Assembly (NCBI GenBank): GCA_039619475.1
Contig: CM077116.1
Span: 298,510,464 to 298,574,463 of the forward strand
DNA from: Icerya purchasi
Taxonomy: Eukaryota; Arthropoda; Insecta; Hemiptera; Monophlebidae
Direction of reading: 5' to 3'
Length of the DNA stretch: 64,000 nucleotides
A program made the translations under genes and the position numbers. The notes below the pieces were generated by a model. It was not told the origin of the DNA, did not search any database, and saw only the letters and a program-made list of their open reading frames with translations. The first letter of the stretch is position 1; the number at the start of each line of letters is the position of its first letter. This document shows positions 20,290-32,800 of the stretch, piece after piece.

Positions 20290-22975
20290 AAACACACATA
20301 TTTGTAATTAAATGTAATACAATATTGATCATAATTTGCTCCACGTGAAGAATTTGAACATGGCTAGTCAATATTTGAATTTTCCCTGGGCAAATTTTAT
20401 AGGAATAAATTTTTAGACCAACGGCGCATGACCGAAAATATTAAGGTGTGAAGGCAGATTTAAGGGATGTCTTTTTTATGTTGAAGCGTGAAATTTGTTG
20501 TTTTACGCGTTCGACTATTATAATTATGTTTTAATTATTTCACTTTCAATTAATTTTTCCGGGAGAAACTAATAATTTAAAATAATTTGTTTCTAACAAA
20601 TGTTAGTCATCCGCACAGCGGCAGTTATACAAACTTAAATGAGTAAGAAACGAAAAAGGTTAAATGGTGTTTTAGAAATTTTACGTACGAAGTAGGTGAA
20701 TAAATTCTGTTGAAAGGGTGAAAAATGCATTTTTTCAAGATTTTCTTAAAAAATTCGATATATGGGAGTGGGGCAAAACAATCGGATATATCTATAGAAA
20801 AATCCTTCATACGAAATACGAAAGATTTCGACGAAATTTTTCACAAAGTATAAACCTTACAAATGTTACTTTAAATGTGTACAACAATTGACTATAACAC
20901 CGGTATTTCGTTTCTCAGGAGAATTACTCAAATTGCGTCCACAGCTTGTTTGAATTTCAGCCTAATCTTATGGCGTACTGTAGCAGTGTTTAGCACCAAG
21001 AGGTGAACAGCAACTGATCATTAGATGCTCACGTCCGGAATTCGAAGCCGGGCCACACGATATCTTACTTATTTGCCGCGACATCGCGGATTAAAATGAT
21101 CACAAAAAAAACATGGCTCGGTTAGTTAAAATTTCCGCGAATGTATCGATTAGAAAAAACTATGCGGCGATGAGAGACTTCATGAAACGAAAGAGAAGGA
21201 CAGAATATGCCGGCAAACGTGGCCGCTGCGGGAAAGTTTTAATTGCCCTCATTAGGGAAAAAAGCGAGTGGCAGTGGCCTTTGAGAAAAGCCGCTGAACC
21301 GATCCGATGCGCCTCGTTAATTCTCTCACATAAAAGTAAATGAATAACTGCAGCTAGCGAAGAAAATCCGGCAAACAGAACGAGCACATTTTTTTGAAAA
21401 ACTTCATTCGAAATTAAAACTTTAAATATTAGCACTTCGGTCTTGTTATATTTTACTTTTTCTCTCCCGTTTCGCGTCTCGAAAAAAAGATGACCTCTTC
21501 TCGATTCGGCCATTTGCCGATTATTTTACGACCTTTGAGAGGAATTCTAATTGAAGTTGGCAAGTTTCACCGAAAGACGGTTCAACCGGCTCCTTCTCGC
21601 TACGAAAGTTTTCAAACAGTCACCCCCGCCCCACTCAGCATATACGCGCTACGAAGGTAGAGAGAACACAATTGGACAGGTATCGAACTTTTTTTTTGCT
21701 AACTCGTGCTGTATAGAAGCTATTGTGCTATATGGTGGTGGAGAGATTTTTTCACTTCCTGCGACAGTTGGCGACCGATGACTGCGATCAGCATCTGTAA
21801 ACTGCTTTCTAAGAGCACTTTCTTTTTTTTTCAGCTTCCACGGTGATTTTGTCTATGCATTTTTCATTCATATGGAAAATAAGATTGATGATGGGACGAC
21901 GTTAATTTAATAGTCAAACAGTGCAGGGTTTGCGTGTGTCGAAAGAAAGCGATTTATCTTGAAACACAGCAGATAGCGGCTTGGAGAGCGGTCCGTGTTC
22001 AATGCATGCACCGAGCCGCGTGATTTTATAAAGTGTTGCATAAACCATTTTGCTAATAGCATTCGTGCATTCGTAAACATGCAGAAACATGAAGAATTTG
22101 GTATAAAAACGCGTACTTTGTAAAAATACCTTAAAATTTTAAATACCATCCAACAGATTGCAATAGAGGGTCCAGTCACAGTGCACGCAATAATAATTTT
22201 TGTTTTTTTTTGTTTTTATTCTTCTTTGAGTCGTAATAGACGTCATATCGCATTATAACGAGAGGTTACAGTTACAATACGATCTTATTTATGGAACTGT
22301 AATAGAACGTGCACTTTCGGTTGCCTAATTTTTCTTGCAGGAAGAACCTTTTCTTATCGACGAAACGTCAATAAATTGTCTACCGCGGAAGACATTAGTA
22401 AAAAAAGAGGAGAAATACATTGGATTATGAGAAGAAAATATGTACCAGGGGAAAATGCTCGAAAAAGCAACAAAGGGAAGGAAAAAGATGAAGTATGTAA
22501 CAACGAATATTGGAATCAGTGAAACATATGACGTAATAAATGTAGCCAGATGTAGGAAAATATAAGACGATCAATGATTCTTCGCGTGTAACCTTTCGAA
22601 AGGAGATACAACAAAATGATGATGATGATGAGGATAATGATGTTGGGAGGTTGTTAATATGGTATAAAATTGGATATTGTTCAGGAATGCATGGATTATA
22701 GCGTTTACACGAAGGCGTGTCGGACCACTATTCGTCGAGTAGCCATGAAACTTGTAATCTTATAACTATCCTCCCTTTTCAGGTAGCAGCAATTACTGAT
22801 GATTAGACATGTTGTCAGTTCGACATTTTCAGTTCCGCTTGTCGGTTACCATCCGTGTTTAGTAAGTGACGAGAAGGAGAGTATCTTGAGTGGCCTTATC
22901 CATTACTGAAGACAATGTCTTAAATATAATCATTTCCCTTTTTAACAGTTTTTTTTTCTTCTTTTTGAATATATG
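20290..22975. other. Unassigned stretch, no supported gene
   Basis: Only short open frames without recognisable domains are present. A possible degenerate tRNA-like promoter box (GGAATTCGAAGCC near 21036) is noted but not supported by an acceptor or anticodon stem. Composition is less AT-rich between about 20900 and 21800. Confidence 0.5.
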
Positions 22976-22980
22976 TATAC

Positions 22981-23049
<69 letters not shown>
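22976..23049. repeat. (TA)n microsatellite
   Basis: An alternating TA tract of roughly 60 bases is followed by CTAGAAAGCTTTGCCC, which resembles a decayed family S head. Confidence 0.9.
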
Positions 23050-23050
<1 letters not shown>

Positions 23051-23199
23051 TAGAAAGCTTTGCCCTCTTAATAGTATAGACTTATATAACTAAAAAAAGT
23101 ATGTATATGTGTGTATAAACATGCTCGTACATTAATGCAAATGACAACATATCGTAAAGCGAAATTGAAAGAGCCTCCTAAACTTAATTGAGTAGGCCC

Positions 23200-23570
23200 T
23201 AACAAACTTATTTGTTGGGCCTTCTTACGTATATTATCTTTACGACAGATTATCCTGTTTCGAACGAGTCTTTTACTACTACTTTTGCAGGTGATACGGC
23301 TGTTCTATGCTCTAATAAATGCGCACATAAAGTTAATACCACACTGCAAGCGTCAATTGATAAAATCTCCGGCTAGTGTAGGCGATGGAGAATTATGACT
23401 AACAAAGATAAGTCGGTTCATATAGTATTCACTAATAGACAGATTATCAACCTATTATAATGAACAATAATACAGTACTAGGAACTGATCTCCCTATTCT
23501 CATTAGTGTTGTTGGGCTTAGTCCATTGTGAACCTTAACTTCACAATCCCCGACGCCCTGCGAAGAGTAT
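23200..23570 (+). pseudogene. Jockey-type reverse transcriptase scrap
   Basis: A plus-strand frame reads IIFTTDYPVSNESFTTTFA followed by GDTAVLCSNKCAHKVNTTLQ, ASIDKIS, then after a stop CRRWRIMTNKDKSVHIVFTN. This is the catalytic region of a Jockey RT in which the usual FADD has become FAGD. Upstream and downstream domains are missing. It belongs to a Jockey family other than the nearly full-length copy at 10.7-18.3 kb, possibly the same as the C-terminal scrap at 60.2 kb. Confidence 0.72.
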
Positions 23571-23589
23571 GCGACTTACTTTTACGGTT

Positions 23590-23814
23590 CACAATTTTAT
23601 GTAATGAAATATGTAACGAAAAAATGTCTTAATTTTATATAATGAAAGTTAAATGTTACGATAGGACTTTTGTGATTGTTTTTTTGTGTATTGATGCCAG
23701 TAAAAATTACGTTGCAAATTTTGATCATTTTATACAAAGTATAGAAGAGAAGGAAACAGAAATGAAAGCAAGAGTGGTCAAAGGGCACAGCCTCTTGCGA
23801 GGTCAAAATGGCTG

Positions 23815-23850
<36 letters not shown>
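23590..23850 (+). repeat. Family A repeat, copy 8, ending in a (TA)n tract
   Basis: The head is missing; the copy enters at ACAATTTTATGTAATG and keeps the middle and the tail with GAAGGAAACAGAAATGAAAG and GCGAGGTCAAAATGGC before a TA tract. The tail agrees well with the copies at 7021-7135 and 63640-63755. Confidence 0.7.
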
Positions 23851-23857
<7 letters not shown>

Positions 23858-26540
23858 GTATATGTATATGTATATTTATGTACTCGTGTTGACATAAAAA
23901 AATATTGCTCGCTACCGGATATTACTCAGAAAACGTTTAAAACAAAATTCGTTCTTCACGATCGTAATTGAAATGTAAAAATGAAAGGACATATTCTTGA
24001 AAATTTGCAGGCAATCGCGCTAGAAGCTTTAGAGGAATGCCGAGCAATTCCAGACTCATTCGGATATTGTAATAGATACTACCGCGGTTCTTCTGTGTGC
24101 TGCACTTCTGTACAAAGAGGAATTTTTCAAGTTGATTAAAAAGCTACACTAAAAGTAGAACACAAAATCAATAATGACTCTATTCATTACTATACTCAAG
24201 TAAAGTTATAATTCCAGCGGGAATTTTAGTTAAATTTACATTTTAATAAGTCGTTTACTTATTTATTTTGTTTTATTTTTTTGCATCATTTAAATGGGGA
24301 AAAAAGTACACATACACAAAAACGAATTTCTGTCTACGCCATTACATACAAGATTTTTTCATGAAATTATCCATCGTTGAAAGATGAAACGTTTTCAGGT
24401 GTTCTTTCCATGGTTCCCCACAGTCAAAATCATTTTGAACTATACGTAAAATTATTACCGCAAAAAAGAAAGAAAGAACTGAAAAATTTTAAGTATTTGA
24501 TAGATACAATTTAAGATATCGTTACGATATATTAGATTAAACTATACATCTGCCTCCGCTACAGTACTGGAGATTAGTTGAGCGCTTCCATCTTACTCCT
24601 CGGCAGTTCTTTTTCTTCATCCAGCAAAGTTGTTAGCTTAAAAAAGTAGAAAAAAAAAAAAAACAAAACTTAATCTACCTCAACAGTGGAACGTGTTACT
24701 CTGTTAAGTTTGGGTTCCTTTTACTCATTCCTAGAACATCATTGGTCATTCTGAAATATTTCAGAAAACCGATTTTCACCACTCATCACCTGGCGGGCAC
24801 ATTTCCGAACAGGCATAGTCTTCCAAGCGGAGTGTTCCAGCAATTTCGAATTTCCCTCTTCTACCTCGAATGCGAATACTAAAAGTTCTGAAACGAAAAC
24901 TACTGTACGTTTTATTTAGCCACAAAACCAGTCGCGTCGAAACCTTGTGAAGAATTCCGAACGCAACCAGTGCTCGCAGCCAAAGTGTATCGGACGAAAG
25001 CACGAACTAGGGGTAGATAAGTATGGTTTCTAAAGACGATCGTCTAGCCAACTAACGGAAGGAGGGGGGATCGTACGACATAATGCTCGAGGTAGTAATT
25101 TTTTGTAATAATTCACTGTTTTTATTTTGAAACAGCTTGGTTCGTTTTTTTTCAATAAGTACTTCTCAGTTAGCTTCTAATTTTCAGCGCAGGTGTGCGG
25201 ATTTATTCTTGTTTCTTTTCACCTTTTTTTCTTTGATAGCTTCGTAATATTTGTTTCGCTACGTTTAGTCAGCGAAGCCGGCGTGTAATCGGCTAGTTAA
25301 GACATTGATAAACTCAAGGCATCACGCAGATTACCACTGCTGGGAACAGACAAACAAAAATACCGAATGGCAAAAATTTTGCGAATCTTTATCATATCGG
25401 GGAAAGATAAATCTTTCAGGTATAGAAGAAAAGGAAGGAATATGTTGGAAAAAGTTTTCGGTGATGTAAGAAAATTCGTGCACGCTGGAAGTACAAAAGG
25501 ATATTGTTTCAAAAGTTGTTCAGTTTCTTTCTCGATACGCTTTAGTTCGGAGAGGGTAAAAGAGACAGTAAATACGAATTGTTTAAATAAAGTTGAGCGC
25601 TGTAAAAAATGATAAAGTATAGAAGCAAACAAAGAAAGCAGCGGGCAGGATGGTTAGATATGGTGCGGAAAAGTTGAGAAAAGAACTTGGAGCGGAATAC
25701 CTCGTACGCAGCACTACACGTGTGTTTGTGCACAGAGAATGAACGATAGCGAAGTTTCGGGAAACAACTACTCACCGATTCCCGCCTTCTTTGAGAGCTC
25801 TCTGTTTGTTCGCCGGCTTTAGTTTTACGTTAGTATTTCTGTAAAGAGAATGGGAATTATTAAGTAAGCGCCGATAATCGGCAAAGAGAACAACTCCGAA
25901 AACTGGCACGACGAAGAAAAAAGAAATACGCTTTTAAAGACACGTGTTGCTGCTTAAATCGACAAAAGCGAGCGGCGAGCGAGCTTTTTGCCAATCATCA
26001 GACCTCTTTTCGACAACCTAATGAAGTATAAATAAATGTGGAAACAAAAATTTGAAAAGTTGTTTTCGGCGTTCGATACCGTACTAATAGGAACATATGT
26101 AAAAGTAGAATTTGCTTTTTCGGTATTTTGTAAGCGAACGATCCTTATTAAGCTTTCCGAAAACCGGGGAAAGATCCATTAAAATCCTCTCTAGCTACAT
26201 CCCTACTGTGAGCTTTCTGAAAACTGATGAAAAAGTATTACCGAAATTCCATCGCATTTCGCGAACAATAAATGAGATTCCTGGACAGAAAGTCGTCGAA
26301 CGTGTAAGACAGAAGATAGAAATGAAAATGCATGCCAAATTTGTCCCACACCGTTTTCTGTCGACACGCCGGGCATCATTTCGGTATTAAATAAAACAAA
26401 TTCACGAAGTAAACATTTTTCTTTTTCTTACTGTTTCTATTCGTTTTGCTGTTTTTTTATTTCATTAATTTCCTCTCTTTTTATTTTTCAAAATTCTACG
26501 TGTATACTTTTTAAATTTGTTTGCTGGAGTATAATAATCT
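23851..26540. other. Unassigned stretch, no supported gene
   Basis: No recognisable protein domain, RNA gene or repeat family is seen. Base composition varies; 24750-26400 is richer in G and C than the flanks. Short open frames such as 25297-25632 lack family features. Confidence 0.5.
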
Positions 26541-26635
26541 ATTTCTTCCGAGTAATATGTTCGGTTTTCAGTCTGGTATTAATCCTCCCGATTGTATTAG
26601 TCTTTTTATATTCTACATATATATATATGTATATG

Positions 26636-26945
26636 CTAGCTGTTAGCGAGAGCTTCGCCCGCGTATCTTTAAATCTGTACTTGGAAATTCATAAAAAAAT
26701 TCTTGTTTTATCTTGAATTGTATTTATGTAAAAGTTCTTTCTCTTTTCAGGTAAACATTTTTATCACCGTCCAATAAAAAATGGTCTTCACGTTTCATGT
26801 TCAGTAAACTCAGCCATACTTTAAAACCTTCGACTGGACAACATGAACACACTCTGAAAATTTGAGCACAATCCGTCCAGCGGTACAGGAACGCTTATGG
26901 TACAAACATACAAAATTCGTTTTCATATTATATATATTATACATT
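26636..26945 (+). repeat. Family S repeat, short copy 3 with central deletion
   Basis: The copy runs from GCTAGCTGTTAGCGAGAGCT to GGTACAAACATACAAAATTC. It matches both ends of long copy 1 but lacks the middle 600 or so bases. It lies between TA-rich edges inside the I-type copy b, so it inserted after that element. Confidence 0.75.
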
Positions 26946-27661
26946 TTTTATTCGAAAACATTATTTCCTTTTTTTTTTTTTCTTTTTTATTAATTGGTTC
27001 GTCAACGAGGACATTGGCCCAAGAACAGTCGAACAGAGGGGTAAGAGCGACTCAGATTCTTACATGATCTTGGCTTCCTTTATCGATGTGTCCTGTGCTT
27101 TAATAATGTCATTTACCAACTGTAAAAAATAAAATAACAGTAATTAACATTCCAGTTTAATTTATTTCCTTTATTATTTCCTTAGGAGGACGTCGTAGCC
27201 AACGACATGGGTGGAAGATCTGCGTCGCTTGCTGCAACGTTGCTCTCAGGAGATTTTCAGGACAGCAGTGTCTAAGTCTTACATCATATGTGTCGTCAAT
27301 CTTTGTTCGGAGACGGCGTAAGAAGAAGGAGACGAATTATCAATCTATCCACTTCTCTTCTTCATGTTTTTCGTTGTCTTTCTCAAGGTTCCCTTTTCAG
27401 CCCTACTCCTTTCAATATTCACACCATCAGTGTGCCTTCTTTTCCTTTAAATCCGTTTTCTCTGTTCTTTGCTGATGACATTCTACTTTTTACCTCGTCT
27501 CATAATATCAGCTGGTGAAGCATTTAATTCATCCTTTACTGTATCGGAAGAACATTTCCTTTCCGCTGTTAACCTTTCTACTTCTCCTAGTAAATCTCGT
27601 CATGTCCTATTTATTTTTGGTCACTATAATTCTGCTTCTGTCAATATATCTCTGAACAATA

Positions 27662-27709
27662 CATCTCTCTCACTATCTCTCTCTCTCTCCCTCTCTCTCT
27701 CTCTCTCTC
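27662..27709 (+). repeat. (CT)n microsatellite inside the I-type fragment
   Basis: The tract consists of CTCTCTCTC with few interruptions and lies within the pyrimidine-rich coding strand of the retroelement, where it probably arose by slippage. Confidence 0.85.
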
Positions 27710-28000
27710 GTGTTAATTATTTTTGTTTTCTTGGTATCTTTTCCGTGACAGTCGTTTATCCTTCTCTGAACACATCAAATACCTTTCCTCTGTTTCAAGC
27801 AAAGGGCTAAACTCGCTGAAGGTTCTATCTCCAACCAAATGGTGCGGTATTACCTGTAACCGTATTTCTCTGTGTAAGTTCGGCATGCATTCCAAATCTG
27901 ATTACCGTTCATTATTGTTCGTTTCAATATGGTTCCGCCTTTCAGTCTTGCCTCTAATCTCCGACGAATTGCCAAATTGCACGGTTGCTTCTAACTGAAA

Positions 28001-28671
28001 CGGTAACCGCATATTTAATTTCTGGCGGTAAATCGGTATTTCCACAAAATTCAACATTTGAAATCGGTACACTAATATTAATTGACTGATAATTTTCAAA
28101 TATTACAAGTTCCGAACACGTGCAACTTCACTAATACGCACCAGTACTACTGCGCTGAAACTTCTCATTGGTACTCAGTATGTAAAATCACATCGACATC
28201 GATACTGACTACATTTGTAATAAACTTTTCAAGAACCGTGGAGCTTTATGACATTTCGATGTTATTCAAATTAAGCGTGCAAACATTTTCAAGTGAAAAT
28301 GCAAATGTATGTATGTACGAGTATACCAGGAAAAAGAAAGTGCCGGTTGCGAGATGTGGGGAGACTCTGTTCGCTCGTATGTGTACGTCGCAAAGTTGAG
28401 GAAACATCTTAGAATATTATTAATATTTTAAAAGATGAAAAATTAAAATTTTTTTATAAGATAGTTATGTTCCAAAAAAAAAAAAAAAAAGAGAATATTT
28501 AAATACCGGTTGTTACTTGTTTGCTTGTTTTCCCCGATATTCGCTGTAAACTCTCTTCTTATTGTAATTTGGTTTAATTGCGACTTCGTATTAGCAATAA
28601 GAACTAGTTGAAAATCGTCGAAACTCGATAGGATGAGATCTGCTGGACAAAGAGGAGATTTATTATCACCT
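28001..28671. other. AT-rich stretch, no supported gene
   Basis: No domain is recognised. An A-run lies near 28475-28490. The right edge abuts the TTAA target site of the piggyBac insertion. Confidence 0.5.
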
Positions 28672-28675
28672 TTAA

Positions 28676-28692
28676 CCTTCCACCGGTCGCGC
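28676..28692 (+). repeat. piggyBac left terminal inverted repeat
   Basis: CCTTCCACCGGTCGCGC directly follows the TTAA target site and pairs with the right end at 29655-29671 with two mismatches. Confidence 0.88.
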
Positions 28693-28939
28693 CCATTTTT
28701 GTAACATGACTGGTCGCGTGTTGTACTTTGTACAACACCCGTGTTTTTTAGTCTAAACTGAATTTTTCTAACATGTTATTTGCTTAAATACTATTATTTT
28801 GAGTAATGAAATAAGTGTTTATAAAAAATCTAAATTACTGCTGTTTTTATTAAATTTTATTATTATTAATAATAATAATAATAATAAATGTTTAACAAAT
28901 CGTCAATCACACCCAAATCGATCATTTTTATAAATGCTT

Positions 28940-29290
28940 GACTTACAGAATTCACAGCTCGTGGAAATTGCTTTGATCCAGGAAGTCATTTTATTATATT
29001 TTTCTGTTTTGTTTTTGATCTTTTTGCAAAAGGGTATTTTTGCTAACGTGCATATCCATCTTTTCCCATATAACATCGCTGATCTTCAGGAGTTTTGTCA
29101 GTTTTTTCGTCGTTGTCACCGTCTTGCTCACTATTCCTCAACGTTTTTACAAATATCTTCTTCACTTAGATCACTGTCACTATCATCCAATAACACTGTA
29201 TTTTCTTCATCCGACAATTCTTCTAATAAACGAGGTATATCATCAAGATTTTTATGTTCCGCCCTAAATAAATTATTCATACTTTCAGAA
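28940..29290 (-). pseudogene. piggyBac transposase fragment, N-terminal part
   Basis: Minus-strand translation gives an acidic N-terminus containing EHKNLDDIPRLLEELSDEEN, DDSDSDLSEEDI and a stop near 29150. Another frame then gives a piece resembling the YYxGKDxxxKWxKxPF box that precedes the catalytic core in piggyBac transposases (GKDGYARWQKYPFAK, about 29070-29020). No aspartate-bearing core or C-terminal zinc domain remains, so the element was deleted internally. Acidic, serine-rich N-termini are common in piggyBac-derived proteins. Moderate confidence in the protein; the termini make the superfamily assignment firm. Confidence 0.7.
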
Positions 29291-29654
29291 CACTTTCTAG
29301 TTGTGGTGTGGTGTATATGTGTGTGTGTGTGAATGGAAACCTAAGAAAATTCTAAATTCAAACAATACTTACATGATTTTCCGTATAATATTCAAAAGAA
29401 CGGCATAAAACGGGCTATTTATCTGTAAAAGAAATTATTAGGTGAACGGTCGCGCGTTGTATTTTGTACAACAGTACAGGCTGGTCTCAGAATTTTATTA
29501 TTTATCAAACGACAACGCAAAACAAACTGTCGGCAATGAAATATTTTTTGCTAGAGATTCTAGTTGAAGAAGACATATGCACATGTGACCGGAAATGTGC
29601 ATCCGATGTTAACTATAGTAAAATAATGCTCTGAGTGTCGTACAAAATACAACA

Positions 29655-29671
29655 GCACGACCGGTAGAAGG
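29655..29671 (-). repeat. piggyBac right terminal inverted repeat
   Basis: The 17 bases before the right TTAA are the inverted counterpart of the left end and share the ACCGGTCG core. Confidence 0.88.
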
Positions 29672-29675
29672 TTAA

Positions 29676-29794
29676 ATACAATTCGTTCGGATAAGAAGGG
29701 CTGACAAGGCATTGAGAGAATTCGTAAATGTACACATTTGCAATAGGAGTAACATCTATTTCTGTAAAAAAAAAATGAATATCAACTGGATAAA

Positions 29795-29840
<46 letters not shown>

Positions 29841-32800
29841 CACCGAAAAAAACGTAGTTTAAGAAAAACGAATTACCAATAATAATAAATAATAAGTAAG
29901 AGTAACAGTATTAGAAATTATTTAAATAAGTACGCACCGCTTTGAAGCATTATGGTGAGCGTTCGTTTTTTTTGTAAATGTTGGAAACGGATTATTCGGT
30001 TAAAAACGTTAGATCGCCTAAAGTAGAAAAAAAAAAAAAAAAACTGTCGCAGTGAGCGAGCCAATATGTCAAATTAATTTTAAGTAGAATGATCAGCGAC
30101 GTTGTAAATCGGCGATTAAGTTTAGTTCAATCTCAGGTAAAAAGGAATCGTAAAATTTGATCGATGAATAGAACAAGACTAAAATTAAACGTTCAATTCA
30201 AAGAACTAAGATATCTTACTCGGGAACATACTGAGCTATTGCAATAACTTTAGTTTACGTTGCCGTGCAGATATTTCTTTCTTTCTTTTTTTTTTTTAAT
30301 GTGCATATATTTGTCTACCCAGTTGTTATTACTTAAGTCAAATTCGAATCGATAAGAAAAACACAAAAATGCCAAGTTGCCGAGACATGTCTTGCGGGTT
30401 TCGCCTTTTTATTTCTAATATGACGGTTTTTCATACTTACCCAAGAAACATCAACTGCGGGGAATTATCGACTGTAGATAGAGAGTGTGCGATTTTATTT
30501 TGAACGTTATATCGATGCTCACGGATAGTTTATATTTTACAGCGACTCCCAAATATGACGTTGAATCGTTCAATTTCAAAACTAAACCGCACTGGTTTAT
30601 GAAATACATAAGTTCCATCATCGGTAAAAACGAGCAGATTAGCTTTAGTTGAATCCCGGGACACTCTATTAAAAAACTGTATAGGCCGCGCCGCTAAGGA
30701 GGCGACTTCGAGTGAAATAAGATTTCAGTCTATTCCCTCGTTCATTGTACAGGAGAAAAAAAGAAATATCGAATAGGTCGTATTAATCGGACTGAATAGA
30801 GAAAGTCGCAGAAATGCTATATCATCGTGTTTAGCTTGCACGATTCCTTCCACACATCACGTTTTTTTTCCTTTTCCACAAGTAGCATTCCGGCTCGTTC
30901 TATACGCAGATTCGTAATTATTATGTGCAGATTACAAATGGAACATTATAGTCTTGAAATTTTCCGATCTCTCGGCGTGTAATGATGACCACACCGAATA
31001 CCGATTATTTTTCGTAAACGGCGTTAATCCATCAGTTGTTTCGCTGTGACGAGTTTGATAGGACTCTGTTTTTTTTTTGCTTTTTTTTTTTTGTTTTTTT
31101 TTTGATAATTAATCGCTCTTAAAACACTCTTTATACACCACGTACCATCTTTCGTGTTGCGGAGAGATGGTATTTCATTTATAGGATTTAAATTATTCGC
31201 AAGAAATAGAATTTTTGCATAATGTTAAAAAGATCATTGCCGGGCCTGGATAAAAATAACAACGAACAAAATGAAAAGTTTTGCGCAACTTCGCGACAAA
31301 GGACAAAATTAAAAATTGAAACGCTTCCGAGACATCTTTCGGCCGAAACGGGCATTTCATTAAAACTGATAAACTGTAATTTTCGGTATTTGCGAATGCA
31401 AAAATTGTTCCTTGAACAGAATAATAGCAGCATATTGGCTCGCCGCTGCCTACAGCTACTTGTAGGCCGCATTCTGGTTCATCTGACGCTCCGTGAAAAA
31501 TTCGTTTAAAATAAATCAAAATCAAAATTCGAATATTAAACTAAGTCAAAGGCAATAAGCGAAAAAGAATTTCGTTAAAACAGAAGAGAAACTATGTAAG
31601 AGCGTAAATTATTAAAGGCGACACGTCGCTCGTTCGGTAAACAGCTGCGAAGCACTACTTTTTCAGTATTTCCTCAAGCAGTGTATCCGCCGGTAGGGTC
31701 GCGTGCTGATTCAGGTTCTGATTCCATTAAGCCTGTCTAGCAGCCGTTCTCCGGACGTGCCGTCTGCTCAATTACTCGCGCTAAAGGAACACTGTCCTTT
31801 TAAAAGGTATCATGCTCCTTTGCAAAGGAACATTCCGCCGCACTCAGCCGTCACTCGGCGTTCGCAAATGGCGGCCCTGTGTGTCTGTTCTTATTTAGAG
31901 TGTGCCGTTTTGCCCTTCCACCCCCCCCACGGGCCGTTTTTAAGCGATATTTTTTTTCTCTCCAGTTTTTTCCGTTGCTTCCAGTAAATACGGGGTTACT
32001 GGCAGAGAACTACCCCCCGCGTTCGCTACCAGAATAAAATGCTACTCTCTTATTACACAGTCTGCGTGACTTTCTTCAAAAAAATGGAAAAATACGACGA
32101 CGCTTTTCCAGTTTCCGCGAAAATGAAGCAAAAACGACGACTGCTCGTTTAAGGAAAAGTCTAACACAGAACTCAGTAAGGGGGTGGGTTGGGGCGGTAC
32201 GGGGGGGGGGGCGACAGTAATAAATAAGACGAAAACAGGTTGATAAAGGAACAAACGACATCGCAGCATTTGCAACGAAATGGCCTTGTTTTTCCCCACT
32301 GCGTCGCAAACTTAATTCTCTTAATTGACGCGCTGCGAACTGTAAACTATTTTTATTTACCTTTAATTTGCAAACCGCCGAGCCGACTTTAAGATGAAAA
32401 AAACATTCATCGACATTTTCGTTAAATCTTACCCGCACAGCTGCAAACGGCTGAGAGACGAAAAGTACGCGAAATAATTAAAAGTTAAAAGCCTATAATA
32501 AATTTCCAGACGGAGGAAGTCATCGCTTACCATTTTGCGTCGATAGTGAACGCTCTACGAATGCCGTATGTTCAAGAGAACTTTTGAAAAAGATCCATTT
32601 TTAGCACTTTTGCTAAAAACAGCTCGGACGATGATAATTCGGGTTCCGGGAACCTTTCGAACGATGATCCTCTATTTATTTTGCTGCGAAAATAAATTAT
32701 AAACCAGTAACGGAACGAATAATTGCCGCGAAACGATTATAGATGTAAAAATATAGGCGCTAACAGGAAAGTTTCTAGAGCGATCGGTCTATCTTGTAAC

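Larger units (their letters stand above)
26540..28000 (+). pseudogene. I-type non-LTR retroelement fragment, pyrimidine-rich family, copy b (interrupted)
   Basis: The left part (26555-26613) reads MFGFQSGINPPDCISLF-like, matching 470-520 of copy a. It is then interrupted by a family S copy and resumes near 26945 with TTCGAAAACATTATTTCC. Downstream are FIDVSCALIMS (about 27080), a degraded PQGSxxSPTPFNIHT (27390-27425), the catalytic LFFADDILLFTSS (27460-27500), NYFCFLGIF with a CT microsatellite just upstream, and a thumb region to about 28000. Stops and frameshifts are frequent. A segment at about 27155-27330 has no counterpart in copy a and may be a further insertion or a diverged stretch. 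Confidence 0.7.
28672..29675 (-). mobile_element. Defective piggyBac-superfamily transposon with TTAA target sites
   Basis: TTAA at 28672-28675 and 29672-29675 flank a 996-bp element. Its ends are inverted repeats: CCTTCCACCGGTCGCGC at 28676-28692 and, on the other strand, CCTTCTACCGGTCGTGC at 29671-29655, matching at 15 of 17 positions. The TTAA site and the CC start are hallmarks of piggyBac. Additional subterminal copies of a palindromic motif TTGTACTTTGTACAAC lie at about 28720-28736 and 29456-29472, and a third, inverted, near the right terminus (29640-29655). Inside is only the N-terminal part of a transposase, so it would need a transposase from elsewhere. Confidence 0.9.

Noticed and set aside
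21000..21070. Possible tRNA or tRNA-derived SINE (TTCGAAGCC box)
   Set aside because: Only a B-box-like string is present. No acceptor stem, anticodon arm or adequate A box could be placed.
22890..23093. Open frame encoding Ile-Tyr repeats
   Set aside because: It is a translation of the (TA)n tract and not a gene.
28934..29332. 132-residue plus-strand open frame inside the piggyBac element
   Set aside because: It is antisense to the transposase N-terminal pieces, which match the family on the minus strand.
31703..31987. 94-residue frame in the CpG-bearing island as a host exon
   Set aside because: Its residues show no domain, and no acceptor or donor site pair could be defended.
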